A DNA stretch of 64,000 bases from Alphaproteobacteria bacterium (GTDB lineage: Bacteria > Pseudomonadota > Alphaproteobacteria > GCA-016699305), in the NCBI GenBank assembly GCA_016699305.1, contig CP064970.1, positions 1,302,001-1,366,000 on the forward strand, in the 5' to 3' direction. Of the stretch, positions 42,142-50,259 are shown piece by piece (within the stretch, counting starts at the first letter, position 1; the number at the start of each line of letters is the position of its first letter). Under the pieces are notes generated by a model. It was not told where the DNA came from. It searched no databases and saw only the letters and a list, made by a program, of their open reading frames with translations. The translations under genes and the position numbers were made by a program.

Positions 42142-42169
42142 AGTATAATCAAGCCATTGTCGCCCGCAA
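42142..42169 (-). promoter_or_regulatory. Candidate promoter of the prepilin gene
   Basis: On the minus strand TTGCGG (42164-42169), 16 bp spacer, TATACT (42142-42147). It would give a 5' leader of about 140 nt containing the two hairpins. The remainder of the gap up to 42374 shows nothing clear. Confidence 0.45.
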
Positions 42170-42374
42170 GGGGGATCTTATTGAATTTCAATCCGCATCC
42201 GCCAAGTATCGTCTATGTATCTGATTTGCACCACAGGTCTTTGGTATTCACAGATTGTTAAAGTTCCTTGTTTGTCATTTTCGTTTCAAGCCTTGGTGCT
42301 TTCGCTTGGGATGCGCGCGCGCATCGCCTATACTCGTCCGGCAAACCATCTATGGAATCAAAGCGCGGGACGTG

Positions 42375-42863
42375 ATGAGCGAGACGGGTCACAAAGATTT
42401 TCTGCATTACGATGTGATGGTGGAAGAAGCGCTGCGCGCCGTGGTGCGCGAGGCCTTGGCCCGCGTGGCCAAGCACGGCCTGCCGGGCAAGCATCATTTC
42501 TATATGTCCTTCCGCACCGATTGGCCGGAAGTGGTGATGCCCGATCATCTGCGGGAGAAACACCCCCAGGAAATGACCATCGTCCTTCAGCACCAGTTTT
42601 ATAACATGGTCGTGGGCGATGACGGCTTTTCCGTCACGCTAAGTTTCGGCGGCAAGCACGAGGAATTGTCCGTGCCGTTCGGCGCTATCACGGCCTTTGC
42701 CGATCCTTCGGTGAAATTCGCCTTACAATTCCAGGTGCGGCCCGCGCCGCAGGTCGTGGGGACAAAAGCCCCGCGCGGTGCGGCCAAGCCCAAAAGCGAA
42801 AAATCCGCCAAGCCCGAAAAGAGCGGCGAAGTCATCAGCCTGGATCAGTTCCGCCGGAAGTGA
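42375..42863 (+). CDS. SspB family ClpXP adaptor
   Basis: Alphaproteobacterial SspB delivers ssrA-tagged and other substrates to the ClpXP protease. The 162-residue protein has HYDVMVEEALRAVVREAL, HHFYMSFRTDWPEVVMP, MTIVLQHQFYNMVVGDDGF, SFGGKHEELSVPFGAI, a Lys/Pro-rich linker and a C-terminal tail ending VISLDQFRRK, the ClpX-docking type end. Start at the ATG at 42375; the frame to 42255 lacks a Shine-Dalgarno site. It overlaps the ICMT-like gene tail-to-tail by 29 bp. Confidence 0.9.
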   Translation: MSETGHKDFLHYDVMVEEALRAVVREALARVAKHGLPGKHHFYMSFRTDWPEVVMPDHLREKHPQEMTIVLQHQFYNMVVGDDGFSVTLSFGGKHEELSVPFGAITAFADPSVKFALQFQVRPAPQVVGTKAPRGAAKPKSEKSAKPEKSGEVISLDQFRRK

Positions 42864-44154
42864 CCCGCGCCGCCGCCGCCTTGTGCAGCCGCGCATAGCT
42901 AAGGGCCGGGATCAAACGCCCGACGAATGAAAACAGGCTGTGCCTGTCCATCCACAGGGCATAGCGCACATAGTCGTCATCGCGCGACAAATGACGTTCC
43001 TCGGTATAGGCGCGCAAGGCGTAAACGATATTCACGCCCAGCAATAATAGGCTGTGTCGTAAAGCCAATTCCGGATCGCCGCCCGCGACAAAGGGCACCG
43101 AGACCAGCCACCAAAAGGCGTTCTTGGACAGATAGGCCGGATGCTTGGTCCAGGCATAGGTGCCGTTGGTGACGATGCCGCGATGGGTGAGATTGGAGAA
43201 ACGAATGCCAAAGGCAAAGGTGCTGGCGGCATAAACGGTGGTCAGCACCAATATCGCGCAGCCCCAGACCACGCGCATTTCCGGCCAAGGCGCAAGCCAA
43301 CTATCCCAGACCAACGCATCGTGATAATCCAGATAGGGCTTGAACACGCCGTCAAAGAACGGCGCATAACAGGAAACCGCCACCGCCCAACCCAACAAGC
43401 TCGGCTCGACCGAGCGAATATGGCTGCGGAACAGCTGTAGGGCAAAGATGTATCCCACCGCCGCGACGCAAACCTCGGCGGTCATCATCAATTCGAAGAT
43501 CAGCTTGTGGAATTGCGTGTATTCCGTGGGGCTTGCCGTTTGAAACAGTAGGGTCCACAGCCCGTTCATTCCACGCAGACTTTGCACAAACATCAAAGGC
43601 AAGAAGAACCCCTTGACCATCCAGCCCAGCAAATGGGTGCGCAAGATCGCCCGATCCGCGCTGCCCCAATTCAAGATTACAGCACGCCCCAAATGCCAAT
43701 ATGCGTCATGGGGATCGTCCATGCACATATCCGTATAGACGATATAGGCCAGCACGACCAAAAGGGTGCCAAGGCCCGCGATTCCCTGCAGCGCCCCGAA
43801 ATACGGTTTGTAATAGGGTTGGTGATAGACCGGGAACAGCCAATACACGAAGCTCAGTGCCCCTAAGGTGAAGGCCAGGCCCACCAGCTTAAAGGCCAAA
43901 CGCGCGCCATCGGGCATGCGCTGTGGGCGCGGCAGGCCCTGGCGCACCCATTCGCCAAGACCCGTCAGAAACCCACATGCCAAAAGGACCAGTAGGCAAC
44001 TGGCAGCCTCGCCCAATCCCGCAATATTTCGATAATGACCGAATACAAAGAATCCCGCCGTCCAGACCGATACCCCCCAAGGCAACATCCACCAGCCGAC
44101 GCAAGAACGTGGCTTGATGGGCGAACCGCTGGGTTTGGATGGGCTGGCTACCAT
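42835..44154 (-). CDS. Multi-pass membrane protein with ICMT/PEMT-like methyltransferase domain
   Basis: A 439-residue membrane protein with about ten hydrophobic segments. The C-terminal third contains FSNLTHRGIVTNGTYAWTKHPAYLSKN, typical of isoprenylcysteine carboxyl / phospholipid methyltransferases (SAM-binding R-HP pattern), and later the conserved acidic EERHLSRDDDY. The substrate is probably a membrane lipid or an integral protein (inference). The start overlaps the pyrD stop (TGATG), so the two are likely cotranscribed. Confidence 0.78.
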   Translation of the reverse strand: MVASPSKPSGSPIKPRSCVGWWMLPWGVSVWTAGFFVFGHYRNIAGLGEAASCLLVLLACGFLTGLGEWVRQGLPRPQRMPDGARLAFKLVGLAFTLGALSFVYWLFPVYHQPYYKPYFGALQGIAGLGTLLVVLAYIVYTDMCMDDPHDAYWHLGRAVILNWGSADRAILRTHLLGWMVKGFFLPLMFVQSLRGMNGLWTLLFQTASPTEYTQFHKLIFELMMTAEVCVAAVGYIFALQLFRSHIRSVEPSLLGWAVAVSCYAPFFDGVFKPYLDYHDALVWDSWLAPWPEMRVVWGCAILVLTTVYAASTFAFGIRFSNLTHRGIVTNGTYAWTKHPAYLSKNAFWWLVSVPFVAGGDPELALRHSLLLLGVNIVYALRAYTEERHLSRDDDYVRYALWMDRHSLFSFVGRLIPALSYARLHKAAAARVTSGGTDPG

Positions 44155-45251
44155 CACCGTGCCTTGGTGGCGGCGACAACGGCGCGATGATCCGCGCCCA
44201 CGGCATCTTGGATCGAGCCGTAACCATCCCGGCGCAACAGTTCCGCCACGTCATGCTTGATCTGGCCGACCAGCCCGGCGCCCTTATAGATCAGCGCGGT
44301 ATAAAGCTGCACCAACGAAGCTCCGGCGCGAATCTTGGCATAGGCCTGCGCGCCGTTGCCCACGCCGCCCGCGCCGATCATCGGAACCTGGCCGTGGGTG
44401 AGTCTGTACATATCCGCCAAAAGCTGCGTGGAGGCGTCGAAGAGCGGCGCGCCGCTAAGGCCCCCCGGCTGATTGACCATAGAGGCCGGCAGCTCGGGAG
44501 AACGACTCACCGTGGTGTTGCTGACCACCAGCCCGTCTAGCCCTGTCGCCAAGGCGACATCGGCGATATCTTGACGGCCTTGTTCGTCCAAATCCGGGGA
44601 TATCTTGACCAACAAAGGCGGTTGACGCACCGCGCTTGCGCGGGCCTCTTTCACGCGCGCGATGAGCGCAGCCAAATCCTGCTTATTCTGCAAGCCGCGT
44701 AGACCAGGCGTGTTGGGCGAAGAGATATTGACCACGACATAATCGGCCAGCGCCGCCACGGCCTTCATCCCCGCCACATAATCGGCGAAATCGCCATCGG
44801 GCGTCGCACCCTTGTTTTGCGAGATATTCGCTCCCACCAGGCCGGGAGTCACGCCGCGTTCACGAAAGGCATGCAGATTGGCGGTGAAGGCTTCCAGACC
44901 AATATTGTTGAAGCCGAGGTGGTTGATCAAGGCACGCTGGCGGGGCAAGCGAAAGATGCGCGGACGCGGATTGCCCTCTTGCGGACGCGGCGTCACCGTG
45001 CCGGCCTCGACAAAGCCAAACCCCATGCGCAGCAGCGGCAACAGGGCCTGGGCGTTTTTATCGAACCCGGCGGCCAGTCCCAGAAAATTCGGGAAATCCA
45101 GACCCCATAGACGCTGAGCCAAAGCGGGGTCGTCTTTGCCATGCGCCACCGGACCAAAACCGCATTGCAAGGCAGCGATGGTCACCTCATGCGCCGATTC
45201 GGGAGGCAAAAGATGCAAGGCAGAGACGATAAAGCGATTGACGATCGACAT
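44154..45251 (-). CDS. pyrD: Dihydroorotate dehydrogenase (quinone), class 2
   Basis: Membrane-associated flavoenzyme oxidising dihydroorotate to orotate in pyrimidine synthesis with quinone as acceptor. The 365-residue protein has the class 2 N-terminal helix (RFIVSALHLLPPESAHEVTI), LAAGFDKNAQALLPLLRMGF, VEAGTVTPRPQEGNP, VVNISSPNTPGLRGLQ with the catalytic Ser, LVKISPDL, VVSNTT and GAGGVGNGAQAYAKI. I start at the ATG at 45251. Upstream is a 338 bp gap. Confidence 0.95.
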   Translation of the reverse strand: MSIVNRFIVSALHLLPPESAHEVTIAALQCGFGPVAHGKDDPALAQRLWGLDFPNFLGLAAGFDKNAQALLPLLRMGFGFVEAGTVTPRPQEGNPRPRIFRLPRQRALINHLGFNNIGLEAFTANLHAFRERGVTPGLVGANISQNKGATPDGDFADYVAGMKAVAALADYVVVNISSPNTPGLRGLQNKQDLAALIARVKEARASAVRQPPLLVKISPDLDEQGRQDIADVALATGLDGLVVSNTTVSRSPELPASMVNQPGGLSGAPLFDASTQLLADMYRLTHGQVPMIGAGGVGNGAQAYAKIRAGASLVQLYTALIYKGAGLVGQIKHDVAELLRRDGYGSIQDAVGADHRAVVAATKAR

Positions 45252-45285
45252 AGCCGGACACCCATTCCAAAGAAAGCCGTAAGAC

Positions 45286-45302
45286 GCGCCTGTCACAGGC
45301 GC
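45286..45302 (-). promoter_or_regulatory. Hairpin in the pyrD 5' region
   Basis: GCGCCTG-TCA-CAGGCGC is a perfect 7 bp stem 34 bp before the pyrD start, in the likely 5' leader. It may affect pyrD expression; no T-tract follows on the minus strand, so it is not a normal terminator. Confidence 0.4.
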
Positions 45303-45459
45303 TTTGTTGTAATCCGGAGGATAGGGCTTTGTCACGTCCCGCGAGAAAGACTTTGTTTTCGTGGTTTTTGCGGTGCGGTATAGGGATATCACCGCCTTAT
45401 CGTTCCGGGCAATACATATTATCATGTTATAATACAGTGTGTTATGTGATTTTTTGTAC

Positions 45460-45489
45460 TTGTTCTATCTCACGAATGGGTCGTATATT
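45460..45489 (+). promoter_or_regulatory. Candidate promoter of a small RNA
   Basis: TTGTTC (45460-45465), 18 bp, TATATT (45484-45489) on the plus strand. No plus-strand gene follows, yet a terminator is present 60-90 bp downstream, so this could drive a short transcript. Confidence 0.4.
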
Positions 45490-45495
45490 GTGCGG

Positions 45496-45583
45496 TGCGG
45501 GATGGCGCGTTCTTGCCGTTTCGCAACGCTTTTGGCGTTTCCTCCCTGAACTGGCCGTGCCATATCCTGGCGCGGCCTTTTTT
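45496..45583 (+). ncRNA. Candidate ~88-nt small RNA with anti-Shine-Dalgarno loop
   Basis: Between the -10 at 45484 and a T-tract ending at 45583 there is no ORF on the plus strand. The sequence holds a GCGTT...AACGC stem, the unpaired TTTCCTCCCTG (complementary to a ribosome-binding site, as in CCUCC-loop alphaproteobacterial sRNAs), and an end hairpin. This is a prediction from promoter, structure and terminator only. The rest of 45252-45589 shows only the pyrD leader hairpin and AT-rich promoter-like sequence. Confidence 0.4.
45553..45583 (+). terminator. Intrinsic terminator on the plus strand
   Basis: GGCCGTGCC, loop ATATCCT, GGCGCGGCC, then six Ts (one G-U pair in the stem). It lies just past the hemJ stop but points the opposite way; there is no T-tract on the minus side, so it does not serve hemJ well. 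Confidence 0.75.
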
Positions 45584-45589
45584 CATGCC

Positions 45590-46015
45590 TCAAAAAGGCT
45601 TCACGATCACCAAAATGACGATTCCGATCATCAGGACCGTCGGCGCTTCGTTGATGATGCGATAGAAACGCGCGGGGCGTGTGTTCACATCGCTTTCAAA
45701 ATCACGCCGCCAGCTGGACAACATGCCGTGCAAAACCGTCAGCAGCAGCACCAAGGCGATCTTGGCCTGCATATGGCCTTGCTGTACCAGAGCGGGATTC
45801 AGATGCAGCAGCCATAGGCCAAAGACGTAACTGGCGATCATGGCCGGGTTCATGATGATGCGCAGCAGGCGGCGTTCCATGGTCTTGAAGGTCTCGGACT
45901 GAACCGAGCCTTTCTCGGCGGCGCAGTGATACACATACAAGCGCGGCAAATAGAACAAACCCGCCATCCAGGCGATGACGCTGATCACATGCAAGGCCTT
46001 GATCCATTCATACAT
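45590..46015 (-). CDS. hemJ: Protoporphyrinogen oxidase HemJ
   Basis: A 141-residue membrane protein that oxidises protoporphyrinogen IX to protoporphyrin IX, the common form in bacteria without HemG/HemY. Four membrane segments, KALHVISVIAWMAGLFYLPRLYVYH with the conserved His residues, RIIMNPAMIASYVFGLWL, KIALVLLLTVLHG and FYRIINEAPTVLMIGIVILV. It overlaps hemH by 8 bp, so the last two steps of heme synthesis are together. The ATG at 46015 is used; the frame to 46084 is inside hemH. Confidence 0.93.
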   Translation of the reverse strand: MYEWIKALHVISVIAWMAGLFYLPRLYVYHCAAEKGSVQSETFKTMERRLLRIIMNPAMIASYVFGLWLLHLNPALVQQGHMQAKIALVLLLTVLHGMLSSWRRDFESDVNTRPARFYRIINEAPTVLMIGIVILVIVKPF

Positions 46016-46994
46016 GAACGGCGTCCTCCACCAATTGAGCCAATCCCGCGATGAAGGCGGGGGAAGTGCCGGGCGTGGGCACACGAATAAAGGCCGACGA
46101 TCCGGCCTCTAAAGCCAAGTCGCGGCCTTCCATGTCCAACTCGACCAGGGTTTCCGAATGCTCGCTGACAAAGGCGATAGGCACCACAATCACCGGCGAG
46201 CCTTGGCTTCCCGCGCGGCGCAATTCCGATTCGGTCGAAGGTCCGATCCAGGCCAAAGGGCCGACCCGGCTTTGATAGCACAGCACGCTGTCGAGATTTG
46301 GAATATCGGCCAGGCTGTGCCGTAAGGCCGCCGCGGTGGACTCGCAATGCTTTGGATACGGATCTCCTGCCGCGACGATCTTTTCCGGCAGGCCATGCGC
46401 GCTGAACAAGATTCGCGCCGTCTGATGCCCCTTTGCGCGCAGTTCTTCCCACGCTTTGCGCACGCCTTGCGTGAGCGCCTCGATCAGGCCAGCTTGAGCG
46501 GGATAGGCGTCAACGGCTTGCGCGGGAATATTTCCAAGGCCGCAAAGCCGCGCGTGATGCGCCCAGTCGTCCAGGCTGGATTGCGTGGTGGTGGTGGAAA
46601 ATTGCGGATAAAGCGGCAAAAGCACGATGCGTGAGGGCGCGAAATCTGCCACTTCACGGGCAGCTTGCGCCGCGCGTGGCGCGGCATGGCGCATGGCGAT
46701 AAAGACGCGCACATCTTGCCGGGTTCTTTCGCGTAAGAGATTTTCAAGCGCTTGGGCCTGGGCCTGGGTTTGCGCCAGAATGGGCGAACCGCCACCAAGC
46801 TTGGCATAAATCTGCCGCGCCACCGGCGCGCGGCGCGCAGCGATCAGATGCGCCAGGGGAAGGCGCAACCAACCGGGCACGCGCAAGATGGCCGGATCCG
46901 AAAACAGGCTCAGCAAAAAAGGATGAACTTCGGCCAAATTGGCCGGACCGCCCAGATTGAACAGGATCACGGCCAGACGCTGCGTGTCAGCCAT
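46008..46994 (-). CDS. hemH: Ferrochelatase HemH
   Basis: Inserts iron into protoporphyrin IX. 328 residues: VILFNLGGPANLAEVHPFLLSLFSD at the start, GGGSPILAQTQAQ, the PLYPQFSTTTTQSS motif, FSAHGLPEKIV with the catalytic histidine, CYQSRVGPLAWIGP and IAFVSEHSETLVELD. Start at 46994, overlapping hemE by 8 bp. Supplies heme for the oxidases implied by SURF1. Confidence 0.96.
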   Translation of the reverse strand: MADTQRLAVILFNLGGPANLAEVHPFLLSLFSDPAILRVPGWLRLPLAHLIAARRAPVARQIYAKLGGGSPILAQTQAQAQALENLLRERTRQDVRVFIAMRHAAPRAAQAAREVADFAPSRIVLLPLYPQFSTTTTQSSLDDWAHHARLCGLGNIPAQAVDAYPAQAGLIEALTQGVRKAWEELRAKGHQTARILFSAHGLPEKIVAAGDPYPKHCESTAAALRHSLADIPNLDSVLCYQSRVGPLAWIGPSTESELRRAGSQGSPVIVVPIAFVSEHSETLVELDMEGRDLALEAGSSAFIRVPTPGTSPAFIAGLAQLVEDAVHV

Positions 46995-48009
46995 GCGCGC
47001 GCACCAAATCCACCAATTCGGCAACATGCTCGGGCGGGGTTTCCTTGATCACGCCATGGCCCAGATTGAAGACCATGGGTCCGCTGCCCAGATGTTCTAA
47101 AATGCGCTGCACGCCCTCGCGCAAGGCCGCGCCGCCTGCCAATAACGCCATCGGGTCCAGATTGCCCTGAACGGGTAGGCGCGTTTGCAGTTTATCGCGC
47201 GCAAAGGCCAGGGGCACGGACGAGTCCAAGCCCAAGGCCGTCACCCCAGTCTGGTCGGCATAAGATTCGATCATCAGCCCCGCTCCGCGCGGAAAGCCGA
47301 TCACGGGCACATTCGGAAAGCGTACCCGCAGCATATCGGCGATTCGGCGCGTGGGCTGAATAACCCAAGCGTCAAAGTTTTCAGGCGGCACCAAACCGGC
47401 CCATGAGTCGAAGATTTGAACGATATCAGCCCCCGCCTCGATCTGCGCAATCAAGTAATTCGTGGTGGCCTCGACCAAGACATCCAGCAAAGACGCCAGA
47501 CGCGCGGGGTTTGCATAGGCCTGGGACCGCGCTTGGCGAAATTCGTCCCCGCCTTTGCCTTGCAGCATGTAACAGGCCACCGTCCAGGGCGCGCCGGCAA
47601 AGCCGATCAAAGCCACGCCCGGATCTAGCTGTTCTTTCACCTGACGCACGGTTTGCATGATCGGCGCGGTGCGCTCGGCAAAACGCTGCGGATTAAAAAC
47701 CGGCGGCAATTCTCCAAGTGGTTGAAGCAGGGGACCTTGCCCTTCGTGAAACTCCACCCGTCCGCCCAAGCCATGGGGCACCATCAAGATATCCGAAAAT
47801 AAGATCGCAGCATCCAGGCCAAAGCGACGCACAGGCTGTAGGGTGACCTCGGTCGCTAAATCAGGCGTCAGGCACAGATCCATAAACCCGCCCGCTTTTT
47901 GACGCAGTTGCCGGTATTCAGGCAAATAGCGTCCTGCCTGACGCATCAGCCAGATCGGCACAGGGTGTGCGCTCTGCCCGCGCAAACTATCCAGAATTTT
48001 CTTTTCCAT
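46987..48009 (-). CDS. hemE: Uroporphyrinogen decarboxylase HemE
   Basis: Decarboxylates uroporphyrinogen III to coproporphyrinogen III. 340 residues with PVWLMRQAGRYLPEY-like start (PIWLMRQAGRYLPEYRQLR), LFSDILMVPHGLG, IGFAGAPWTVACYMLQG, FDSWAGLVP and VQGNLDPMALLAG. First gene of hemE-hemH-hemJ and directly beside the proposed replication origin, a place it also occupies in Caulobacter and Rickettsia. Confidence 0.97.
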   Translation of the reverse strand: MEKKILDSLRGQSAHPVPIWLMRQAGRYLPEYRQLRQKAGGFMDLCLTPDLATEVTLQPVRRFGLDAAILFSDILMVPHGLGGRVEFHEGQGPLLQPLGELPPVFNPQRFAERTAPIMQTVRQVKEQLDPGVALIGFAGAPWTVACYMLQGKGGDEFRQARSQAYANPARLASLLDVLVEATTNYLIAQIEAGADIVQIFDSWAGLVPPENFDAWVIQPTRRIADMLRVRFPNVPVIGFPRGAGLMIESYADQTGVTALGLDSSVPLAFARDKLQTRLPVQGNLDPMALLAGGAALREGVQRILEHLGSGPMVFNLGHGVIKETPPEHVAELVDLVRAHG

Positions 48010-48294
48010 TTATTTATTTATAGATTGTAGGAGATAGTGGATCCCTGTGGATCCTGGGGACAAGGTCTTATCTACGCTCTTGTCCCAGCTTCATCAACAC
48101 CTAGATTCCCGCTATGGGGCATATGCGGCCAAAGATGAAAACGGGATAGATTTATTTTATGCACGTTACTCACAGCGCGTATTCGTCCCCAGGCATGGAA
48201 TCGGGAGAGAGCGAGACAGAGCGGGGATGAAATCGGCCCTATCGGGTTAAGGGCCTGGTTCTCAACAAGTCATGTGCAAGACTCAAGGTGAAAA
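48010..48294. other. Candidate chromosomal replication origin (oriC)
   Basis: A 285 bp gene-free gap between divergent hemE and coaE. It has an AT-rich tract next to hemE (about 48006-48025), a tandem GTGGATCC (48037-48044, 48047-48054), and DnaA-box-like nonamers: TTATGCACG (48157-48165) and TTACTCACA (48166-48174) at 8/9 of TTATNCACA, TTATCTACG (48068-48076) and TGTGGATCC (48046-48054, reversed) at 7/9. Three GANTC sites (48104, 48198, 48280) suit CcrM methylation control. The hemE neighbourhood is the known origin place in Caulobacter. No perfect DnaA box is present, and most genes to the left point leftward, consistent with replication away from here. Confidence 0.65.
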
Positions 48295-48936
48295 ATGGGG
48301 ATAACTTCTGCGGCTCATCTCCGCCGAGCTTTGCCAAAAAGAGCGGGGCTTGTGATCATTGGCCTGACCGGCGGAATCGCGGCGGGAAAGAGCACGGTAT
48401 GCGGCATGTTTCAAAGTCTTGGCATTCCGGTGCATGATTCGGATCGAGCTGTGCATGATCTTTTGTCGCCCAAAGGGGCCGCAACGGCCAAAATAGCCCG
48501 CGCCTTTCCCGACACGCGCTTGGCGCAAGGCGGGATCGACAGGGCCGCGCTGGGTCGTTTGGTGTTTTCCGACAAAGCGTCTCTGGCGCGGTTAGAGACC
48601 ATCTTGCATCCCCTTGTCCAGAAGGAACAGGCGCGGTTCTTGCGCGACTGTCGGCGCAAAGGCCACCGCATGGCCGTGCTGGATATTCCCCTATTATTTG
48701 AAAGCCATTCGCAAGACCGCGTGCATCATGTGCTTTGCGCGCATGCGCCGATGGAGATTCGGCATCGACGCGCCTTGCGTCGTCCCGGCATGACGCCCCA
48801 GAAATTGGCCGCCATCCAGGCGCGTCAATGGTCCGATGCGCGGCGCATCAAAGCCAGCGACGCCGTCTTATCCACGCATGAGGGCCGCGCCAAGACCTTG
48901 CGCGAATTGAAGCGTCTTGTCAGTCTATGGGGATGA
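48295..48936 (+). CDS. coaE: Dephospho-CoA kinase
   Basis: Last step of coenzyme A synthesis. P-loop GLTGGIAAGKST near residues 23-34 of this frame, HDSDRAVHDLL, VLDIPLLFES and QWSDARRIKASD are family features. The ATG at 48295 gives 213 residues; the GTG at 48352 (VIIGLTGG...) gives 194, closer to the usual start, so the start is uncertain. dnaQ follows with an ATGA overlap. Confidence 0.94.
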   Translation: MGITSAAHLRRALPKRAGLVIIGLTGGIAAGKSTVCGMFQSLGIPVHDSDRAVHDLLSPKGAATAKIARAFPDTRLAQGGIDRAALGRLVFSDKASLARLETILHPLVQKEQARFLRDCRRKGHRMAVLDIPLLFESHSQDRVHHVLCAHAPMEIRHRRALRRPGMTPQKLAAIQARQWSDARRIKASDAVLSTHEGRAKTLRELKRLVSLWG

Positions 48937-49640
48937 GAGAGATCATCTTTGATACCGAGACGACCGGCCTTGACCCGGCCCAAGGCCACCGCGTCATCGA
49001 GATCGGCTGCGTCGAATTGATCGACGGGCGCGAGACGGGCCAAACCTATCAAGCCTATCTCAACCCCGAACGCCCCGTGGATCCGGATGCCTCGGCGGTC
49101 AGCGGCCTGACGGATTCCTTCTTGCGCGACAAGCCGATTTTTTCGCAAATCGTGGACGAGTTCCTGGCCTTTATCGGTCAAGACCGTTTGGTGGCGCATA
49201 ACGCCATGTTCGATTTGGGATTCGTGAATGCCGAGCTAAAGCGGCTGGGGATGGACACATTACCCGCCTCGCGCATGGTGGATACCTTGACCTTGGCGCG
49301 TCAGCGTTTCCCCGGTTCGCCCGCCAGCCTGGACGCCTTGTGCCGCCGCTTTGAGATCGATCTATCGGGCCGTGGCAAGCATGGCGCGTTGTTGGACGCC
49401 CAGCTTTTGGCCCGCGTTTATCGCCGCCTGGAACAACGCGACGACCAGATGAACATGATGGCGTCCTTGGATAGTTCCCAAGAAGGAACGGATGGACGAG
49501 CGCCCCGATCATGGACCGAGATGACGCATGGTGCGGCGCGATCCCCCCGGCCTCACCATCCCAGTGCCGAGGAAATCACCGCCCATGAAACTTTTCTCGA
49601 TCAGATCAAAGACACGTTGTGGAGAAAAAAAGCGATTTAA
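48933..49640 (+). CDS. dnaQ: DNA polymerase III epsilon subunit
   Basis: 3'-5' proofreading exonuclease. Exo I IIFDTETTGLD, Exo II around LVAHNAMFDLGFVNAEL, and Exo III HGALLDAQLLARVY with the catalytic His/Asp are all present. 235 residues; the C-terminal ~50 residues include a linker and a final helix (ETFLDQIKDTLWRK) that would bind the polymerase. ATGA overlap with coaE; together with coaE this is the usual origin-side pair. Confidence 0.96.
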   Translation: MREIIFDTETTGLDPAQGHRVIEIGCVELIDGRETGQTYQAYLNPERPVDPDASAVSGLTDSFLRDKPIFSQIVDEFLAFIGQDRLVAHNAMFDLGFVNAELKRLGMDTLPASRMVDTLTLARQRFPGSPASLDALCRRFEIDLSGRGKHGALLDAQLLARVYRRLEQRDDQMNMMASLDSSQEGTDGRAPRSWTEMTHGAARSPRPHHPSAEEITAHETFLDQIKDTLWRKKAI

Positions 49641-49663
49641 CATAGCCGGTTGTACGGATTTTC

Positions 49664-49692
49664 TTGTTAAGATATTTGAAAGAGAATATAAT
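49664..49692 (+). promoter_or_regulatory. Near-consensus promoter of the icmD-icmJ pair, with adjacent GANTC
   Basis: TTGTTA (49664-49669), exactly 17 bp, TATAAT (49687-49692). A GATTC site (49693-49697) directly follows the -10. The leader to the start at 49793 is about 94 nt and ends in AAGGAGAG. GANTC beside the -10 is the arrangement of GcrA/CcrM-controlled promoters; gcrA is in this window. Confidence 0.7.
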
Positions 49693-49792
49693 GATTCATG
49701 TATGAACGGGGTCGGAGAATTCGTGCGGCGAGGGGCGCCGACGGCCCGCCATCTTGGTAACCGCCCATCTCGTTAACCACAAGGAGAGTACG

Positions 49793-50185
49793 ATGACCAT
49801 GAAATCTGATGTCTTAAGCCAAAGCCTGACTCTGGCGGCAGTTGCGGTTGTTTTGACCGCAGCCATGCCTGACCTGTCATGGGCGCAGAATCTGAAGGGT
49901 TCGGTTAGCACGATTGAAGGAGGCATCACACGTCTGCCTGTCGTTGTCTCGGGCCTGATCTATATCCTGTCGGCGGTCTTCATTATGACGGGTGCCTTGG
50001 CACTGAAGAAGCATTCCGAAAACCCGGGTTCGACCCCGCTGTCTTCGGGTCTGACCAAAATGGGTCTGGGTGGCACATTGGCCGCCGTGCAGCCTGCCAT
50101 CGGTTGGATTCAGAGCAGCTTGTCGACAAGCGGTACGGCCACCGGCATTGGTAAGATCCTGCCGCCCATCGGTGAGGGAAATTGA
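49793..50185 (+). CDS. IcmD/DotP-like small membrane protein of a type IVB system
   Basis: A 130-residue protein with a signal peptide (about 1-31, LTLAAVAVVLTAAMPDLSWA), one strong membrane segment LPVVVSGLIYILSAVFIMTGALAL, then KKHSENPGSTPLSSGL and a second weaker hydrophobic part. Length, layout and the KxHxxNP segment resemble IcmD/DotP of Dot/Icm systems, and an icmJ-like gene follows 74 bp on, as icmD-icmJ do in Legionella. VirB2-like pilins share the layout, so the call rests much on context. RBS AAGGAGAG precedes the ATG at 49793; the frame to 49754 is an overrun. Confidence 0.6.
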   Translation: MTMKSDVLSQSLTLAAVAVVLTAAMPDLSWAQNLKGSVSTIEGGITRLPVVVSGLIYILSAVFIMTGALALKKHSENPGSTPLSSGLTKMGLGGTLAAVQPAIGWIQSSLSTSGTATGIGKILPPIGEGN

Positions 50186-50259
50186 TCCCGCAAAGATGAA
50201 GAGATGAGCGGTGTTCGCTAATAAGCAAGATTGGTGACATGGCAAGTCAAGGAGCATAC

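Noticed and set aside
48047..48250. 67-residue plus-strand ORF inside the presumed origin
   Set aside because: It overlaps DnaA-box-like sites and AT-rich sequence, has no recognisable domain and no good ribosome site. It is better read as part of the origin.
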